Shown one piece after another: positions 40,358 through 50,564 of a stretch of DNA of 64,000 bases. Position 1 is the first letter of the stretch. Every line of letters starts with the position of its first letter. This DNA comes from Actinomyces sp. oral taxon 170 str. F0386. Its GTDB lineage: Bacteria > Actinomycetota > Actinomycetes > Actinomycetales > Actinomycetaceae. Location of the stretch: the NCBI RefSeq assembly GCF_000195595.1, contig NZ_GL882573.1, positions 1-64,000 on the forward strand, given 5' to 3'. A program made the translations under genes and the position numbers. The notes under the pieces are model-generated. The model saw only the letters and a list, made by a program, of their open reading frames with translations, was not told the origin of the DNA and ran no database searches.

Positions 40358-42396
40358 GCTCCGAACCCACCGGAGGATCCCAGGACGATGAGGTGTCGTC
40401 GGAGGACTCGGGCCACCCGTGGCACATCTGGGGACAGTCCACACCGACGCTGATAGAGGGCGGAGCCGTCTCGGTGGACACGGATGACCTGGACGCCTTG
40501 GCCGCCGGCCTCACCTCGGCGGCTGGATCACTCGATGATGCGCGAGTACTCGTCGCCAACGCGGTCACCGAGGTGGAGATGGCACCGCCTCCGCCGCTGC
40601 CCCCGGCGTCCCCTCTGGAGCCGCGGAGCCTGTTCAACCCGCAGGGAACCTGGGATGACGTGAACGGTCAGTGCGTTCCCGCTCCTGATCCCGCCATCCG
40701 TCCCTCCTTTCCCACGTCGGGCTTCGGAACGAGCATCCAGGTCTACCCGTTCGGCCTCGACCTGGAGAAGTCCGCCGCTCTTCACTCTCTGGACGTCTTG
40801 AGCACAGGACCCGGATCGCTCCAGGACGTCGCGGACACCCTGCGCAGCATCGCCTCTGACGTCACCGCCTGCTCCCAGGCCCACACACTCGCCGAAGGCG
40901 GCGCCGCACCCGGTCCCGGCCTCATGGGGCCCGTGGACATCCGGGCCTTCGACGGCGGCCTGGTCTACCAGGCGCTGGGAAGCGGTGTCGTCGCAGCGGT
41001 TTCGGGCCCCACCGGCCTGGCGGCGCTGGCGACGACCCCCGGCAGCCCGCTCTACACGAAGCTGGCGGAGAGTGAGGGCGGTCAGGCCGTCGCCGAGGCC
41101 CTCCACCTCCTGCTCGCGGACCCGGCCACCGCCCAGTGGGTCAAGGACGACGCCGTGCGGATCGTCCTGCTGACGCTCTGGCTCCAGAAGGCCGGGACCG
41201 GGCGAGAGGCCGCCACGATCCAGGACTACCTCAAGCAGGTCTCCGAGCGCCTCGACCCCTGGGTGACGCAGCACCTCCCCGGCCAGGTGCCCGTGGGCAC
41301 GCAGACAGTGGACACCAGCAGCCTCACGCCCATGCAGCGCGTTACCACGTACCTGGGGATGAACGCGACGGCACTGGGCGCCGGGCTCTACGGGCGCCAG
41401 ACCGGTATCACGGTCACCCCCGTGGGCGGCAGCGGATCGACTGTGCTTCCGCCCGCCACCAAGGACCCTCTGGGGCTCGGCAGCCCGGTGCAGGCAGGCA
41501 TGACCGGCAAGGGCGAGGACTCCAGGTCCCCGGGGAGCATCTCCGAGGCGATCGCCCACTGCCAGGAGGTGCAGTCCTCCAAGAGCTCCCTGGGGCAGGA
41601 CTACGAGGAGGCCGGCGTCATCTCCATCCAACGGATCGAGCATGCCGACGGCCGTACCTCCTGGGTCGTCTACGTCCCCGGAACCACCGACTGGACCGTC
41701 GGCGACGGCGAGCCGCAGGACCTGCTCACCAACCTCGAGGGCGTGGGCGGCACTCCCACGGTCATGGAGAGCGCCGTCGTCACCGCCATGCGCCAGGCCG
41801 GCATCCGGTCCGGTGACGAGGTCGCCCTCTACGGCCACTCCCAGGGCGGGATCACCGTGTCCAACATCGCCGCGGACCCGGCGATCCAGGACCGGTACAA
41901 CATCACCACGGTCCTCACCGCCGGGGCGCCCACCGCGGGCGCCGACATCCCCGACGACGTCCACGCCCTGCACGTGGAGAACACCGGTGATGCCGTCCCC
42001 GGGCTCGACGCCGCCCCCACACCCACCGGTCCCCACCGGCAGGTCGCCATGATCGACACCCATCAGATGGGCATGGGCGGCTACCCCCACGCCTCGGGCG
42101 TCTACGCACAGGCCACCGAGGGCCTCGAGGAGCGGGCCCCCGAGCTGACCGACTGGAGCACGTCCTTCTCCCGCGCCACAGGTGCCGGTGAGCAAGGGAC
42201 GACCACCACCGAGTACACCTTCGCGATCCGGCGCGACACCGACTCCAGCGGGGTGTATCAGGACGGTGCGGGCTACCGGGGCAGGGCACCGACGTCGGCA
42301 CCCTCCTACGAGCGACCAACCCCACCGCCGTCATCCCAGCCGTCAGGTGGGCGCTGGAGCGGATCCGGACCGGGTGGTGGTACCGGCGACGGGTGA
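40354..42396 (+). CDS. Large alpha/beta-hydrolase (lipase-like), possible secretion-system effector
   Basis: A 680-residue protein with no signal peptide. The N-terminal 190 residues are helical and Ala/Ser/Pro-rich, with DTDDLDALAAGLTSAAGSLDDA resembling WXG/ESX-type helices. The C-terminal catalytic region contains VVYVPGTTDW, the nucleophile elbow YGHSQGGITVS (S496), and LTAGAPTAGADIPDDVHALHVENTGDAVPGLD with the probable Asp and downstream DTHQMGMGGYPHASGVY with the probable His. The last 50 residues are Pro/Ser/Gly-rich. The layout, helical start plus lipase at the end and a small helical partner encoded just before, suggests a type VII-like effector or surface hydrolase; this is inference. 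Confidence 0.75.
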   Translation: MSSEPTGGSQDDEVSSEDSGHPWHIWGQSTPTLIEGGAVSVDTDDLDALAAGLTSAAGSLDDARVLVANAVTEVEMAPPPPLPPASPLEPRSLFNPQGTWDDVNGQCVPAPDPAIRPSFPTSGFGTSIQVYPFGLDLEKSAALHSLDVLSTGPGSLQDVADTLRSIASDVTACSQAHTLAEGGAAPGPGLMGPVDIRAFDGGLVYQALGSGVVAAVSGPTGLAALATTPGSPLYTKLAESEGGQAVAEALHLLLADPATAQWVKDDAVRIVLLTLWLQKAGTGREAATIQDYLKQVSERLDPWVTQHLPGQVPVGTQTVDTSSLTPMQRVTTYLGMNATALGAGLYGRQTGITVTPVGGSGSTVLPPATKDPLGLGSPVQAGMTGKGEDSRSPGSISEAIAHCQEVQSSKSSLGQDYEEAGVISIQRIEHADGRTSWVVYVPGTTDWTVGDGEPQDLLTNLEGVGGTPTVMESAVVTAMRQAGIRSGDEVALYGHSQGGITVSNIAADPAIQDRYNITTVLTAGAPTAGADIPDDVHALHVENTGDAVPGLDAAPTPTGPHRQVAMIDTHQMGMGGYPHASGVYAQATEGLEERAPELTDWSTSFSRATGAGEQGTTTTEYTFAIRRDTDSSGVYQDGAGYRGRAPTSAPSYERPTPPPSSQPSGGRWSGSGPGGGTGDG

Positions 42397-42407
42397 TGCG
42401 GCCGGCG

Positions 42408-42815
42408 TCAGTCGTCGCGGTCGACGAGCATCGCGGCGATGATCGAGGAGATCACCGAGATGATGATCGAGCCGACCACCGCGGCACCGAAGGTGGAGAC
42501 CTCCAGCCCCAGCGGTACCGAGCCGCCGGCACCCAGCGCCCCAATACGGTTGGTCAACCAGCCGGCCAGCAACAGCATCGCACCGTTGACCACCAGGGCG
42601 AACAGCCCGAAGGTGATGATGTAGAGCGGAAAGGTCAGGACCTTCGCCACGGGCTTGACCAGCGAGTTCACCAGCGCCAGCACCAGGCCCAGGACCGCGA
42701 GGTTCAGCCACATCGGGCCGGCCCCCGCCCCCTCGGGCACGCTCAGCCCGGACAAGATACGCGTGGCCAGCCACAGACCGGCCGCGTTTCCGATGGTTCG
42801 TGCCACGATCTCCAT
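42408..42815 (-). CDS. Phage holin family 4 (PF04020-like) membrane protein
   Basis: A 135-residue protein; ATG 42815 (MEIVARTIGNAAGLWLATRIL) is chosen as in family members. It has four membrane segments with the pattern LVLALVNSLVKPVAKVLTFPLYIITFGLFALVVNGAMLLLAGWL, diagnostic of this widespread bacterial family. Despite the name these are chromosomal proteins of unknown function, not evidence of a prophage. Confidence 0.88.
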   Translation of the reverse strand: MEIVARTIGNAAGLWLATRILSGLSVPEGAGAGPMWLNLAVLGLVLALVNSLVKPVAKVLTFPLYIITFGLFALVVNGAMLLLAGWLTNRIGALGAGGSVPLGLEVSTFGAAVVGSIIISVISSIIAAMLVDRDD

Positions 42816-42861
42816 AGGCTCATTGTGCCTGGGCAACCTGTGCCGGTGCCAGGATGGGACC

Positions 42862-44019
42862 ATGACTTCCTCAGCGACCCCGCCGACCGGTCAGCCGGAC
42901 CAGACGGCCCCGGCTCCCGGCCCGGACAACGAGCCCACGACGACGGTCCGCATCCGCCCCGACGTCGCCGCCCTGCCCGCCTACGTGCCAGGGGCCCGGC
43001 CCGATGCCGCCGGCGCGGTGAAGATCGCCAAGCTCTCCTCCAACGAGCTGCCCTTCCCTCCGCAGGACGCGGTCGTTGAGGCCATCACCCGCGCCGTGGC
43101 CGGAGTCAACCGTTACCCCGAGATGACCGGTGAGACCCTGACACAGGCACTCGCACACCGGTGGGACGTGGAGGTCGAGCAGGTCGTCGTCGGCAACGGG
43201 TCAGTCGCCCTCATCCAGCATCTCCTCGACGCCGTCTGCCAGCCCGGCGACGAGGTCGTCATCCCCTGGCGCTCCTTCGAGGCCTACCCGATCTGCGTCG
43301 CAGTCGCCGGCGCCAGGGCGGTGCGCGTCCCGCTGACCCCCGATGCCCGCCACGACGTGCCCGCCATGCTGGCGGCCATCACACCCCGCACCCGCGTGGT
43401 CATGGCCTGCACCCCCAATAACCCCACCGGGACGATCCTGACCGCCCGCGAGCTGGCCGAGCTCGTGGCCGGGGTGCCGCGCGACGTCGTCGTCCTCGTC
43501 GACGAGGCCTACCTGGACTTCGTCACCGCCCCCGAGGTCGGCGACGCACTCACTCTGCTGGCCGGGGCCCCCAACCTCGTGGTCTCACGGACCTTCTCCA
43601 AGGCCCATGCCCTGGCCGGGATGCGCGTGGGCTATCTCGTCTGCGAGCCGGGACTGGCCGCCGCCATCCGCTCCGTGGCCACGCCCTTCGGGGTCAACCT
43701 GCCCGCGCAGACCGCCGCCGTCGCCGCCCTGGGGCAGACCGAGTTAGGCCGCACGGCCGAGCGTTCGGCCGCCGTCGCCGCCGAACGCGACCGGGTGGTG
43801 GCCTCCCTGCGCACCCAGGGCTGGGAGGTGCCAGAGGCCCATGGCAACTTCTTCTGGCTCGGCGTGGGCGAGGAGACGATGGCGCTGGCCGAGCACTTCC
43901 GCGCCGCCGGCATCCTCGTGCGCCCCTTCGCCGGTGAGGGCGTGCGGGTCTCGATCGGGACGACGTCGGACAACGAGAGGGTTCTGGCCGCCGCGGCAGC
44001 CTGGCACGGCGCGCACTGA
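42862..44019 (+). CDS. Histidinol-phosphate aminotransferase-like (HisC/Pat) enzyme
   Basis: A 385-residue fold-type I PLP enzyme, ATG 42862. AKLSSNELPFPPQDAVVEAI, NRYPEMTGETL, GNGSVALIQHLLDAVCQPGDEVV, ACTPNNPTGTIL, VLVDEAYLDF and the Schiff-base lysine K247 in SRTFSKAHALAGMRVGY are HisC-type motifs. It can catalyse the histidinol-phosphate or aromatic aminotransferase step; in actinobacteria a second copy often serves as phenylalanine/tyrosine aminotransferase. No other his gene is nearby, which favours the stand-alone aromatic (Pat) form, but the sequence does not decide. Confidence 0.88.
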   Translation: MTSSATPPTGQPDQTAPAPGPDNEPTTTVRIRPDVAALPAYVPGARPDAAGAVKIAKLSSNELPFPPQDAVVEAITRAVAGVNRYPEMTGETLTQALAHRWDVEVEQVVVGNGSVALIQHLLDAVCQPGDEVVIPWRSFEAYPICVAVAGARAVRVPLTPDARHDVPAMLAAITPRTRVVMACTPNNPTGTILTARELAELVAGVPRDVVVLVDEAYLDFVTAPEVGDALTLLAGAPNLVVSRTFSKAHALAGMRVGYLVCEPGLAAAIRSVATPFGVNLPAQTAAVAALGQTELGRTAERSAAVAAERDRVVASLRTQGWEVPEAHGNFFWLGVGEETMALAEHFRAAGILVRPFAGEGVRVSIGTTSDNERVLAAAAAWHGAH

Positions 44020-44084
44020 GTCCGGTTGGGCCAGGCGGCCCTGAGCGAATGAGCCAGGTGGCGCGGGGTCGTCGTACCGACTCG

Positions 44085-45272
44085 TCAGACCGAGACGGTC
44101 ACCAGGAAGGCCACGCACATGACGACCTCGACGATACCCATCGTGCCCGGCCGCAGCGGACGGTGGCGCCGGCGCACCAGGCTCCACTGCCACAGCGGCA
44201 TGACCAGCGAGCGCACGGTCAGCACCACCCAGAGCACGGCGTGCCCCCACGGCAGCATCCCCCGCGACGCCAGCCATAGCGACACCACCGCGACCGCCGC
44301 GTGCGCCGCCACCGTGCCGGCCAGCAGCACGTAGTTGAAGCGCTCGCGGATCATCGACTTGATGTAGGGAACCGTTCCGCAGAAGTAGGCGGCGGTCAGC
44401 GCCGTCACCAGCCACATCCAGGACCAGCCCGTCAGCGCGCCGTTGGGGGAGGTCCCCGGCAAGGGGGTACTCGGAGTCCCCAGGCCCAGGAACCCGCCGT
44501 CGCCGCGCACCGCCAGGCTGTAGGTGACGGCTGCCATGAGGGAGGCGGCCGTCGTCGTCGACAGCCCCGAGATCAGCGAGCGCTCGTGCCCGCGCCACAC
44601 CTGGTGCAGCGCGACGGCGAACAGCGGCAGCAGCGGCACCACCCACTGGATGAGGTAGGGCGCCGCGAGCAGGGTGATGAGGGCCAGGGCCGCCGTCCAC
44701 CCGGTGTAGACCAGGAGCGGCAGCATGATGAGGGCGCGCTTGCGGGCCGAGCGGGTGCGCAGCCACTGCGACCACGACCAGTAGGTGAGGTAGCTGCCCC
44801 ACCACGTCGGCAGGAACAGGAGATTCACCCAGCTGAAGCCGCCCACCACCCAGCCGACGATCGGCGGCAGCACCAGCATCGACCAGGCCCCGTGCTGGTT
44901 GGGGACCCAGGCCTTGCGGCCGGGCTGGCGGCGGATCTGCTCCTGGGTGGGGGGCTTGGGGCGCTCGGCCTGTCGGGGCTTGCCGGTGGCCAGCATGATG
45001 TCGTCCTGCGGGCCCGGCCGGGACTGCTGGGAGGGGGCGCGGCGCGGCAGGTCGGTGCTATTCGACGTCGCGGCGGTGCCTTGTGGTGTTGGGGCGGCGT
45101 CGTCGGCCGAGGCGGCCGCTGGGCTCTCAGGGGAGGTGATGAGCTGGGGAGACGCAGGGGACCCCGCCGATCCGGCGGCCTCCGTGGGGCCTGCGGGGTC
45201 GGCGGGCGTGGACGAGTGCTCGACGTGGTGCTTGGACGGCCTCGACGGGCGGGACTGGCTCACACCCATCAC
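44085..45272 (-). CDS. YwiC-like membrane protein
   Basis: A 395-residue protein. The first 125 residues are disordered, rich in Pro, Ser, Ala and Gln. Then VPNQHGAWSMLVLPPIVGWV begins the YwiC-like domain (the PxxHGAW motif is its signature), with about eight membrane helices, including LLFLPTWWGSYLTYWSWSQWL and TVPYIKSMIRERFN. The family is linked to nitrate-respiration loci in Bacillus but its function is unknown; there are no such genes here. Confidence 0.85.
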   Translation of the reverse strand: MMGVSQSRPSRPSKHHVEHSSTPADPAGPTEAAGSAGSPASPQLITSPESPAAASADDAAPTPQGTAATSNSTDLPRRAPSQQSRPGPQDDIMLATGKPRQAERPKPPTQEQIRRQPGRKAWVPNQHGAWSMLVLPPIVGWVVGGFSWVNLLFLPTWWGSYLTYWSWSQWLRTRSARKRALIMLPLLVYTGWTAALALITLLAAPYLIQWVVPLLPLFAVALHQVWRGHERSLISGLSTTTAASLMAAVTYSLAVRGDGGFLGLGTPSTPLPGTSPNGALTGWSWMWLVTALTAAYFCGTVPYIKSMIRERFNYVLLAGTVAAHAAVAVVSLWLASRGMLPWGHAVLWVVLTVRSLVMPLWQWSLVRRRHRPLRPGTMGIVEVVMCVAFLVTVSV

Positions 45273-45460
45273 CCTAGTCGTTCGCCCTTCGGTGTGGCCG
45301 GGGACACCCTGTGCCGGCGGAGGTGTTCGACGTCGGTGGGTGCCGTCGGCGCGTTCGGGGGCATCTTCTTACGTGCGGGGACGTTCCACGTGTGCGGGTG
45401 CAGGACTTCCGTCCCCGACGGCGTCGAGTGTCCCCGCCCAGAGGTTGGGCGTGTGGCCGG

Positions 45461-45991
45461 TCAGGCCAGGGCGAGTCGCATCTGGTGCCAGGGCACGCCG
45501 CCGTGGTTCGAGGCGGACAGGCCTTCGTCGACGAAGCCGAGACGCGCGTAGAAGGAGATGAGGTCGTCGAGGCACGTGAGCACCAGGCCCCGGCGGCCAT
45601 GGGTGCGCGTCGTCTCGATGACGGTGCGCAGCAGGCGGGTGGCCAGCCCCTGTCCCTGGGCGGCAGGCGCCGTGGCGACGCCGAAGATCATCTGCCAGGC
45701 GCCGTCGGGGTCGTGCATCGTGGGCGACTCGTACATCTCATCGCTCAGATCGGGCTCGTTGGTGCACAGGCCGTTGACCAGCGCCAGCAGCGTGCCGCCC
45801 TCGTCCTCGATGAGCCAGAAGTGATCGGCGTAGTGCGTCATCCGCTCGGCGATCGTCATCGGGCTGGCGGCCTGCTCGGGCGGGAAGCAGATGGCCTCCA
45901 GGGCGGCCGCCATGGCCGCGTCCTGAGTCTGCTCCGCCGGGGCCGACCGGGCCGTGCGGATGTGGAGAACCGTGGAGTCGGTGGTGTCCAT
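45461..45991 (-). CDS. GNAT-family N-acetyltransferase (AANAT-like)
   Basis: A 176-residue protein; ATG 45991 (MDTTDSTVLHIRTA) is preferred to 46030. FPPEQAASPMTIAERM and LSDEMYE match arylalkylamine-type GNATs; motif A is IFGVATAPAAQGQGLATRLLRTVIE, and LISFYARLGFVDEGLS closes the fold. Acceptor unknown. It sits between the YwiC-like gene and pgm, all on the minus strand but without overlap. Confidence 0.85.
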   Translation of the reverse strand: MDTTDSTVLHIRTARSAPAEQTQDAAMAAALEAICFPPEQAASPMTIAERMTHYADHFWLIEDEGGTLLALVNGLCTNEPDLSDEMYESPTMHDPDGAWQMIFGVATAPAAQGQGLATRLLRTVIETTRTHGRRGLVLTCLDDLISFYARLGFVDEGLSASNHGGVPWHQMRLALA

Positions 45992-46093
45992 ACCCGCATT
46001 CTGGCCAGTCGGCTGCCCGACGTCGAGCACTCACCAGTGCCTCCGCACGCCCCGACGCAGCGGCCGGGGACGTGCCGGTGGCCCGTGCCTGCG

Positions 46094-47776
46094 TCAGCCG
46101 CCGAGGGCCGCGGAGACCACCTGCTTGGCCTCCTCCTGGACCTGGGCCAGGTGGTCGGCGCCCTTGAAGGACTCGGCGTAGATCTTGTAGACGTCCTCCG
46201 TGCCCGAGGGGCGGGCGGCGAACCAGGCATCCTCGGTGGTGACCTTGAGCCCGCCGATGGCGGCGCCGTTTCCGGGCGCATCGACCAGCCGGGCCGTGAT
46301 CTCCTGGCCGGCCAGCTCGGTGGCGGTCACGTCCTCGGCAGCCAGGGCGGCGAGCTTGGCCTTCTCCTCCTTAGTGGCGGCGGCGTCGATGCGCGCGTAG
46401 GCGCTGGCGCCGAAGCGCTCCACCTGCTCCTCGTGCAGCCGGGAGGGGGACTTGCCGGCGACGGCGATGATCTCGCTGGCCAGCAGGGCCAGGATGATGC
46501 CGTCCTTGTCCGTGGTCCACACGGTGCCGTCCTTGCGCAGGAAGGAGGCTCCAGCGCTCTCCTCGCCGCCGAAGCCGATCGAGCCGTCGAGCAGACCGGG
46601 CACGAAGTGCTTGAATCCCACCGGCACCTCGATGAGGGTGCGGCCGATGGCGGCGGCCACCCGGTCGATGAGGCTGGAGGAGACCAGCGTCTTGCCCACG
46701 GCGGCGTCGGCGGGCCAGCCGGGCCGGTGGGTGAAGAGGTACTCGATGGCCACGGCCAGGAAGTGGTTGGGGTTCATGAGCCCGCCGTCAGGGGTGACGA
46801 TGCCGTGGCGGTCGGAGTCGGCGTCGTTGCCGGTGGCGACGTCGTAGGGGGTCCTGCCCTCGGCGTCGGGCGTCATCGTCGAGCGCAGCGAGGCCATGGC
46901 GTTGGGGGAGGAGCAGTCCATACGGATCTTGCCGTCCCAGTCCAGGGTCATGAAGTGCCAGGCCGGGTCCACCTCGGGGTTGACCACCGTGAGCTCCAGA
47001 CCGTAGCGCTCGCCGATCGCGCCCCAGTAGTCCACGGAGGCGCCGCCCAGCGGGTCGGCCCCGATGCGCACGCCGGCCTCGCGGATCGCGTCGAGGTCGA
47101 TGACGTTCTCCAGGTCGGCGACGTAGGTCTCCAGGTAGTCGTGCTTGATGACGTAGGGGCCGTCGAGTGCCTCAGCGATCGGGACTCGGGGGACGTTCTG
47201 CCAGCCCGAGGCGAGCAGCTCGTTGGCGCGGTCGGCGATCCAGCTGGTGGCGTCCGAGCCGGCCGGGCCGCCGGTGGGCGGGTTGTACTTGAAGCCGCCG
47301 TCGCGCGGCGGGTTGTGGGAGGGCGTCACCACGATGCCGTCGGCCAGGCCCGGCCCGGTGGTGCGCACGCCGGCGGCAGTGCCGGCGCCGTTGGCGAGGA
47401 GGATGGAGTGCGAGACGGCCGGCGTGGGCGTGTAGGAGCCGCGCGCGTCGACGGCGGTCATGACGCCGGCGCCCGAGAGCACCTCGATGGCGGTGCGCCA
47501 GGCCGGCTCGGACAGGGCATGGGTGTCGCGCCCCAGGTAGAGAGTGCCGTCGGTGCCCTGGGAGCGGCGGTACTCCACGATGGCGGCGGTCGTGGCCACG
47601 ATGTGGGCCTCGTTGAAGGCTGTGTCCAGTGAGGAGCCGCGGTGCCCGGAGGTACCGAAGACGACCTTCTGGGCCGGGACGGCGGGGTCGGGAACGAGGT
47701 CGTAGTAGGCGGAGACGACCTCGTCGACGTCGATGAGGTCTTCGGGCTGTGCTGGCTGTCCTGCGCGTGCGTGCAT
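46094..47776 (-). CDS. pgm: Phosphoglucomutase (alpha-D-glucose phosphate-specific)
   Basis: A 560-residue phosphohexomutase. It interconverts glucose 1- and 6-phosphate for glycogen and envelope sugars. [18 protein letters not shown] at the start, [15 protein letters not shown] with the phosphoserine, DSDRHGIV as metal-binding loop, [15 protein letters not shown] as sugar loop and [14 protein letters not shown] as phosphate loop are all present. ATG 47776 matches the usual start; it lacks a clear ribosome site. The AT-rich gene upstream ends only 14 bases before it, so its normal promoter may be displaced. Confidence 0.95.
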   Translation of the reverse strand: MHARAGQPAQPEDLIDVDEVVSAYYDLVPDPAVPAQKVVFGTSGHRGSSLDTAFNEAHIVATTAAIVEYRRSQGTDGTLYLGRDTHALSEPAWRTAIEVLSGAGVMTAVDARGSYTPTPAVSHSILLANGAGTAAGVRTTGPGLADGIVVTPSHNPPRDGGFKYNPPTGGPAGSDATSWIADRANELLASGWQNVPRVPIAEALDGPYVIKHDYLETYVADLENVIDLDAIREAGVRIGADPLGGASVDYWGAIGERYGLELTVVNPEVDPAWHFMTLDWDGKIRMDCSSPNAMASLRSTMTPDAEGRTPYDVATGNDADSDRHGIVTPDGGLMNPNHFLAVAIEYLFTHRPGWPADAAVGKTLVSSSLIDRVAAAIGRTLIEVPVGFKHFVPGLLDGSIGFGGEESAGASFLRKDGTVWTTDKDGIILALLASEIIAVAGKSPSRLHEEQVERFGASAYARIDAAATKEEKAKLAALAAEDVTATELAGQEITARLVDAPGNGAAIGGLKVTTEDAWFAARPSGTEDVYKIYAESFKGADHLAQVQEEAKQVVSAALGG

Positions 47777-47789
47777 GGGGCTCAGTGTG

Positions 47790-49883
47790 TCACGTGCCAC
47801 TGGTTGAATCAGCCCGTTTCGCTGTGCGAAACATTGTCAGACATGGAGCCACCCAGTTCACCAACGAGGAAGATGCCAGGAAAAGGAGACTATGAGCCAA
47901 TCCTATCGGTAAAATATTGGGCGATCGTATTTCATTATCTATGAAAAATAGACATAGAATTGGTGCTGCGGAAACTAGAAACAGAACGACTTTTTTGGGT
48001 TTGTAATTGGATGCAAGGATGGCAGCCCAAATGAGGTGAATGAAAGAGACAGCTAAAAATAAAAATGGAGTAAGAGAGAAAGGAAGATATTTTGCATCAA
48101 TAAGCAACTTCCACTGAAAGCCGCCTAATAATCCAAGTCCACCTGAAATCAGTAACGGTATCACACTAAAGTAGAAAACTGCCGATGAAGGCGGAAATAC
48201 GTTCTTCCCCCTCTCCGTGGCGTGCCGTATATCTGCTTCCCGTCTTAGATGATTCACTACGTACTGTCCGAATCGCAATGGGATTGATATGAAGCAGAAT
48301 AACATAGAGGTGAATATTAATATTGCAATATTTGGAGGAAGCATTGACATGACAAGAATAAATGGAAATGTTGCTCCCAGAGAAATAAAAGACACCAACC
48401 TCCAGCGTTTTCGTGTTATTTCTAAGAAAGATTTGGAAACTGACTCGTACCTAGATATGCCATCGTCGATAGAGAGAATTCCTAGATCACTGAGTGTCGA
48501 AGCTGCGATGATACGAGGAACGAGAGCGCCCCTCTTGAAGTAGTGGGTATGATCGAAAAGCGGATTTCCTTCTGAAGGAACGATAATCTCTCGTACTCTT
48601 GAAGGTAAAGGCGGGAAAGCGAAACGACCCACAATATCGTGGGGGGTTGTGATCTCTACCCACTCAATGTTGGGGATGTCGTCAATATGTCTTGTATGTG
48701 CCTTTAATTTACGCGAAGCGATTACAATGCCGGTTATCGAAATAAAGAACACTATAACCAGAGCAGGGGAGATAGAACTAAAGTTAAAAATATCCAATAG
48801 TCTTGGTTTTGGCAGTTGAGATAACGTCTCTAAGTACAGCTCAGTGGGGATTTTTCGCATTGTGAGAAACGACAAATCTGCGAGCGCTGATAGTCTCAGG
48901 ACGACTAGCAACAACTGCGGAACATGAGGAGTATAGAATATGATCTGAAGTAAGGGAAAGGTGGAAAGTGCAAGTAAAGACCAGCACCATAGAAACATAA
49001 TTCCAGGCCAATTTTTGAGCACTCGGAAGAGTGTGATCGGACGTATGCCGGAACCAATACCAAAGAGACGTAGGTGGGAGGTCTCGGCGTCGCTGTTGTG
49101 AGCGAGTGCATCATGGGATAATAGGCCACCTTGAGAATGCGCCACAATATTAGCATTAAGTGATTGAAGACGTGTAGTCTCGATTTTGTTTCGCACTATT
49201 TCAGTGATTCTGCTGGCCTCTTTTGAATTGAGGTCGGAAGCTACCTTGACATGGCCAGCGAAATTCCAATGTGAATGGAATGTAAAACCAAGTGATAAAA
49301 TTACTAAACCTAGCACACATAATGCAATATATCCAATTGTGTTGTGCGAAATGCTGTTAAGCGCCCAAGCTGCCCAGGAAATTATTCCAACAAACAAAAA
49401 TAGTCGAATTATGAAATTGGCTGCAAGTCGAATATTTGAGACGATATCACTGTTGCCAAGTAAGTTATTGAAGTCCCGGCTGTCAGGTAGCAATAGTAAT
49501 AAAAGTGCAGGTAACCTTCCTAGGATCCAGGAGGCCATTTCCCTACGTTCGGGTCTTTTGAACTTGTTGGACCAAATGCATTCTGACAATGAGATTGTGT
49601 AAGAATTTTCGTTCTTCGTTAGAGAAATTACTGTGGTTTCGTTAATAATCTGCGAATCACATTTCCATCCCTTTTGTGAACTTAGATAGTTGATTTCTTT
49701 AAGTATAGACTCTCCCCACTTGTCGAGCAGCTCACTCGGTTTTTGGTTCCCTATCCCATGAACAAGCAATATGGAGGCGTTAAACGGTTTGTTCTCTGCT
49801 TTTGTGGAGTTGGTAGATTGATCGTGGTGATGCTTGCGTTGCCTCTTTCGTTTTGCCTTCTGAATTGCATGCTGACTGCGCAT
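47790..49883 (-). CDS. AT-rich gene for a membrane-embedded alpha/beta hydrolase
   Basis: A 697-residue protein of unknown family. After a basic start ([12 protein letters not shown]) comes [18 protein letters not shown], then [15 protein letters not shown] with S250, TPHDIVGRF with D416 and [14 protein letters not shown] with H445 or H447, which together give a Ser-Asp-His triad in normal order. At least eight hydrophobic segments surround and interrupt the hydrolase parts. GC is close to 40%, far from the roughly 70% of neighbours, with many ATA and AGA-type codons, so recent transfer is clear. Lipase-like or defence-type membrane hydrolase roles are possible but not shown. It ends immediately upstream of pgm. 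Confidence 0.8.
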   Translation of the reverse strand: MRSQHAIQKAKRKRQRKHHHDQSTNSTKAENKPFNASILLVHGIGNQKPSELLDKWGESILKEINYLSSQKGWKCDSQIINETTVISLTKNENSYTISLSECIWSNKFKRPERREMASWILGRLPALLLLLLPDSRDFNNLLGNSDIVSNIRLAANFIIRLFLFVGIISWAAWALNSISHNTIGYIALCVLGLVILSLGFTFHSHWNFAGHVKVASDLNSKEASRITEIVRNKIETTRLQSLNANIVAHSQGGLLSHDALAHNSDAETSHLRLFGIGSGIRPITLFRVLKNWPGIMFLWCWSLLALSTFPLLQIIFYTPHVPQLLLVVLRLSALADLSFLTMRKIPTELYLETLSQLPKPRLLDIFNFSSISPALVIVFFISITGIVIASRKLKAHTRHIDDIPNIEWVEITTPHDIVGRFAFPPLPSRVREIIVPSEGNPLFDHTHYFKRGALVPRIIAASTLSDLGILSIDDGISRYESVSKSFLEITRKRWRLVSFISLGATFPFILVMSMLPPNIAILIFTSMLFCFISIPLRFGQYVVNHLRREADIRHATERGKNVFPPSSAVFYFSVIPLLISGGLGLLGGFQWKLLIDAKYLPFSLTPFLFLAVSFIHLIWAAILASNYKPKKVVLFLVSAAPILCLFFIDNEIRSPNILPIGLAHSLLFLASSSLVNWVAPCLTMFRTAKRADSTSGT

Positions 49884-50564
49884 TTTAGCTCCGTTCTTCG
49901 AGGTGGCAGATAAATGCCAATACCTTGAGGTGCAGATGTCAAAAACTCACTTGAAATCTCTAACTGAAGTGAACGTCAATCTTTCAAGTGTTGCGCCATG
50001 AACTGTCTTCAGTCTCAGGCACCTAAGTATAGTTCATGCGCGGCGTTGTTGGGAGTTTGAAATCCATGAATACTGAAATTGTTGGATCGTTCGGCGTATA
50101 TGGAAGTTCTTTTAGTCTTAGGTGGTGGATCTTGAGGGGGATTGATGTTACTTGACTGTTGTAGGGCGAGGAACGAGGAGCTCAGCGGAGTGAGGTGGAC
50201 CAACGGTGACGCCGGGCCGCGCTGGATCTGGTCAGGAACGTACTTTCGCCGCGAGGACTGCGCTTTGGCGCAAACTACTACGGCCCACCGTCAGTCATCT
50301 GCGGGAACACGCATTCCTCGATGTGAAGGTACCTTCTCGATCGGCTTGGTCCAGGTCCGGCGTCGGCTCCGACGCCTCGATTGGTTGTCTGGCCGGTTGC
50401 CTTTGCCGTTGTAAGGCGGCACGGCTTGCCGGTGCCGATGGATGGGGCGCGTGGGTAGTCTGGCCCGGGCGCTCGTCGCCGTGCTGCTGCGCGGCCCTAG
50501 CGCTGCCCGCAGCAACGACCCAGCAACGCGACCGGACTCCGGCGCCCAGGAGGAACGAGGAACC
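49884..50564. other. Intergenic junction between the AT-rich insert and ridA
   Basis: About 680 bases. The left 250 bases are AT-rich and hold the promoter of the membrane hydrolase gene on the minus strand; GC rises sharply near 50150. The right part contains copy 2 of the inverted repeat (50234-50344) and then normal leader sequence for ridA. No protein gene is supported. Confidence 0.55.
50234..50344. repeat. Degenerate inverted repeat, copy 2 of the repeat family
   Basis: The left arm has GGAACGTACTTTCGCC then GCGAGGACTGCGCTTTG; the right arm has CAGTCATCTGCGGGAACACGCATTCCTCG and ends CTCGATCG. These match, in the same order, the arm at 37392-37445 (CAGTCATCTACGGGAAGACGCAGTCCTCG ... CTCGATCG) at about four of five bases. 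The family is likely a small non-autonomous or structural intergenic repeat. Confidence 0.7.

Noticed and set aside
42408-42815. Holin-family gene as a sign of prophage
   Set aside because: Family 4 holin-like proteins are common chromosomal genes; no other phage gene is nearby.
45311-47632. A 773-codon open frame on the plus strand
   Set aside because: Opposite the GNAT and pgm genes, which have full family motifs; no signature in the plus-strand translation.
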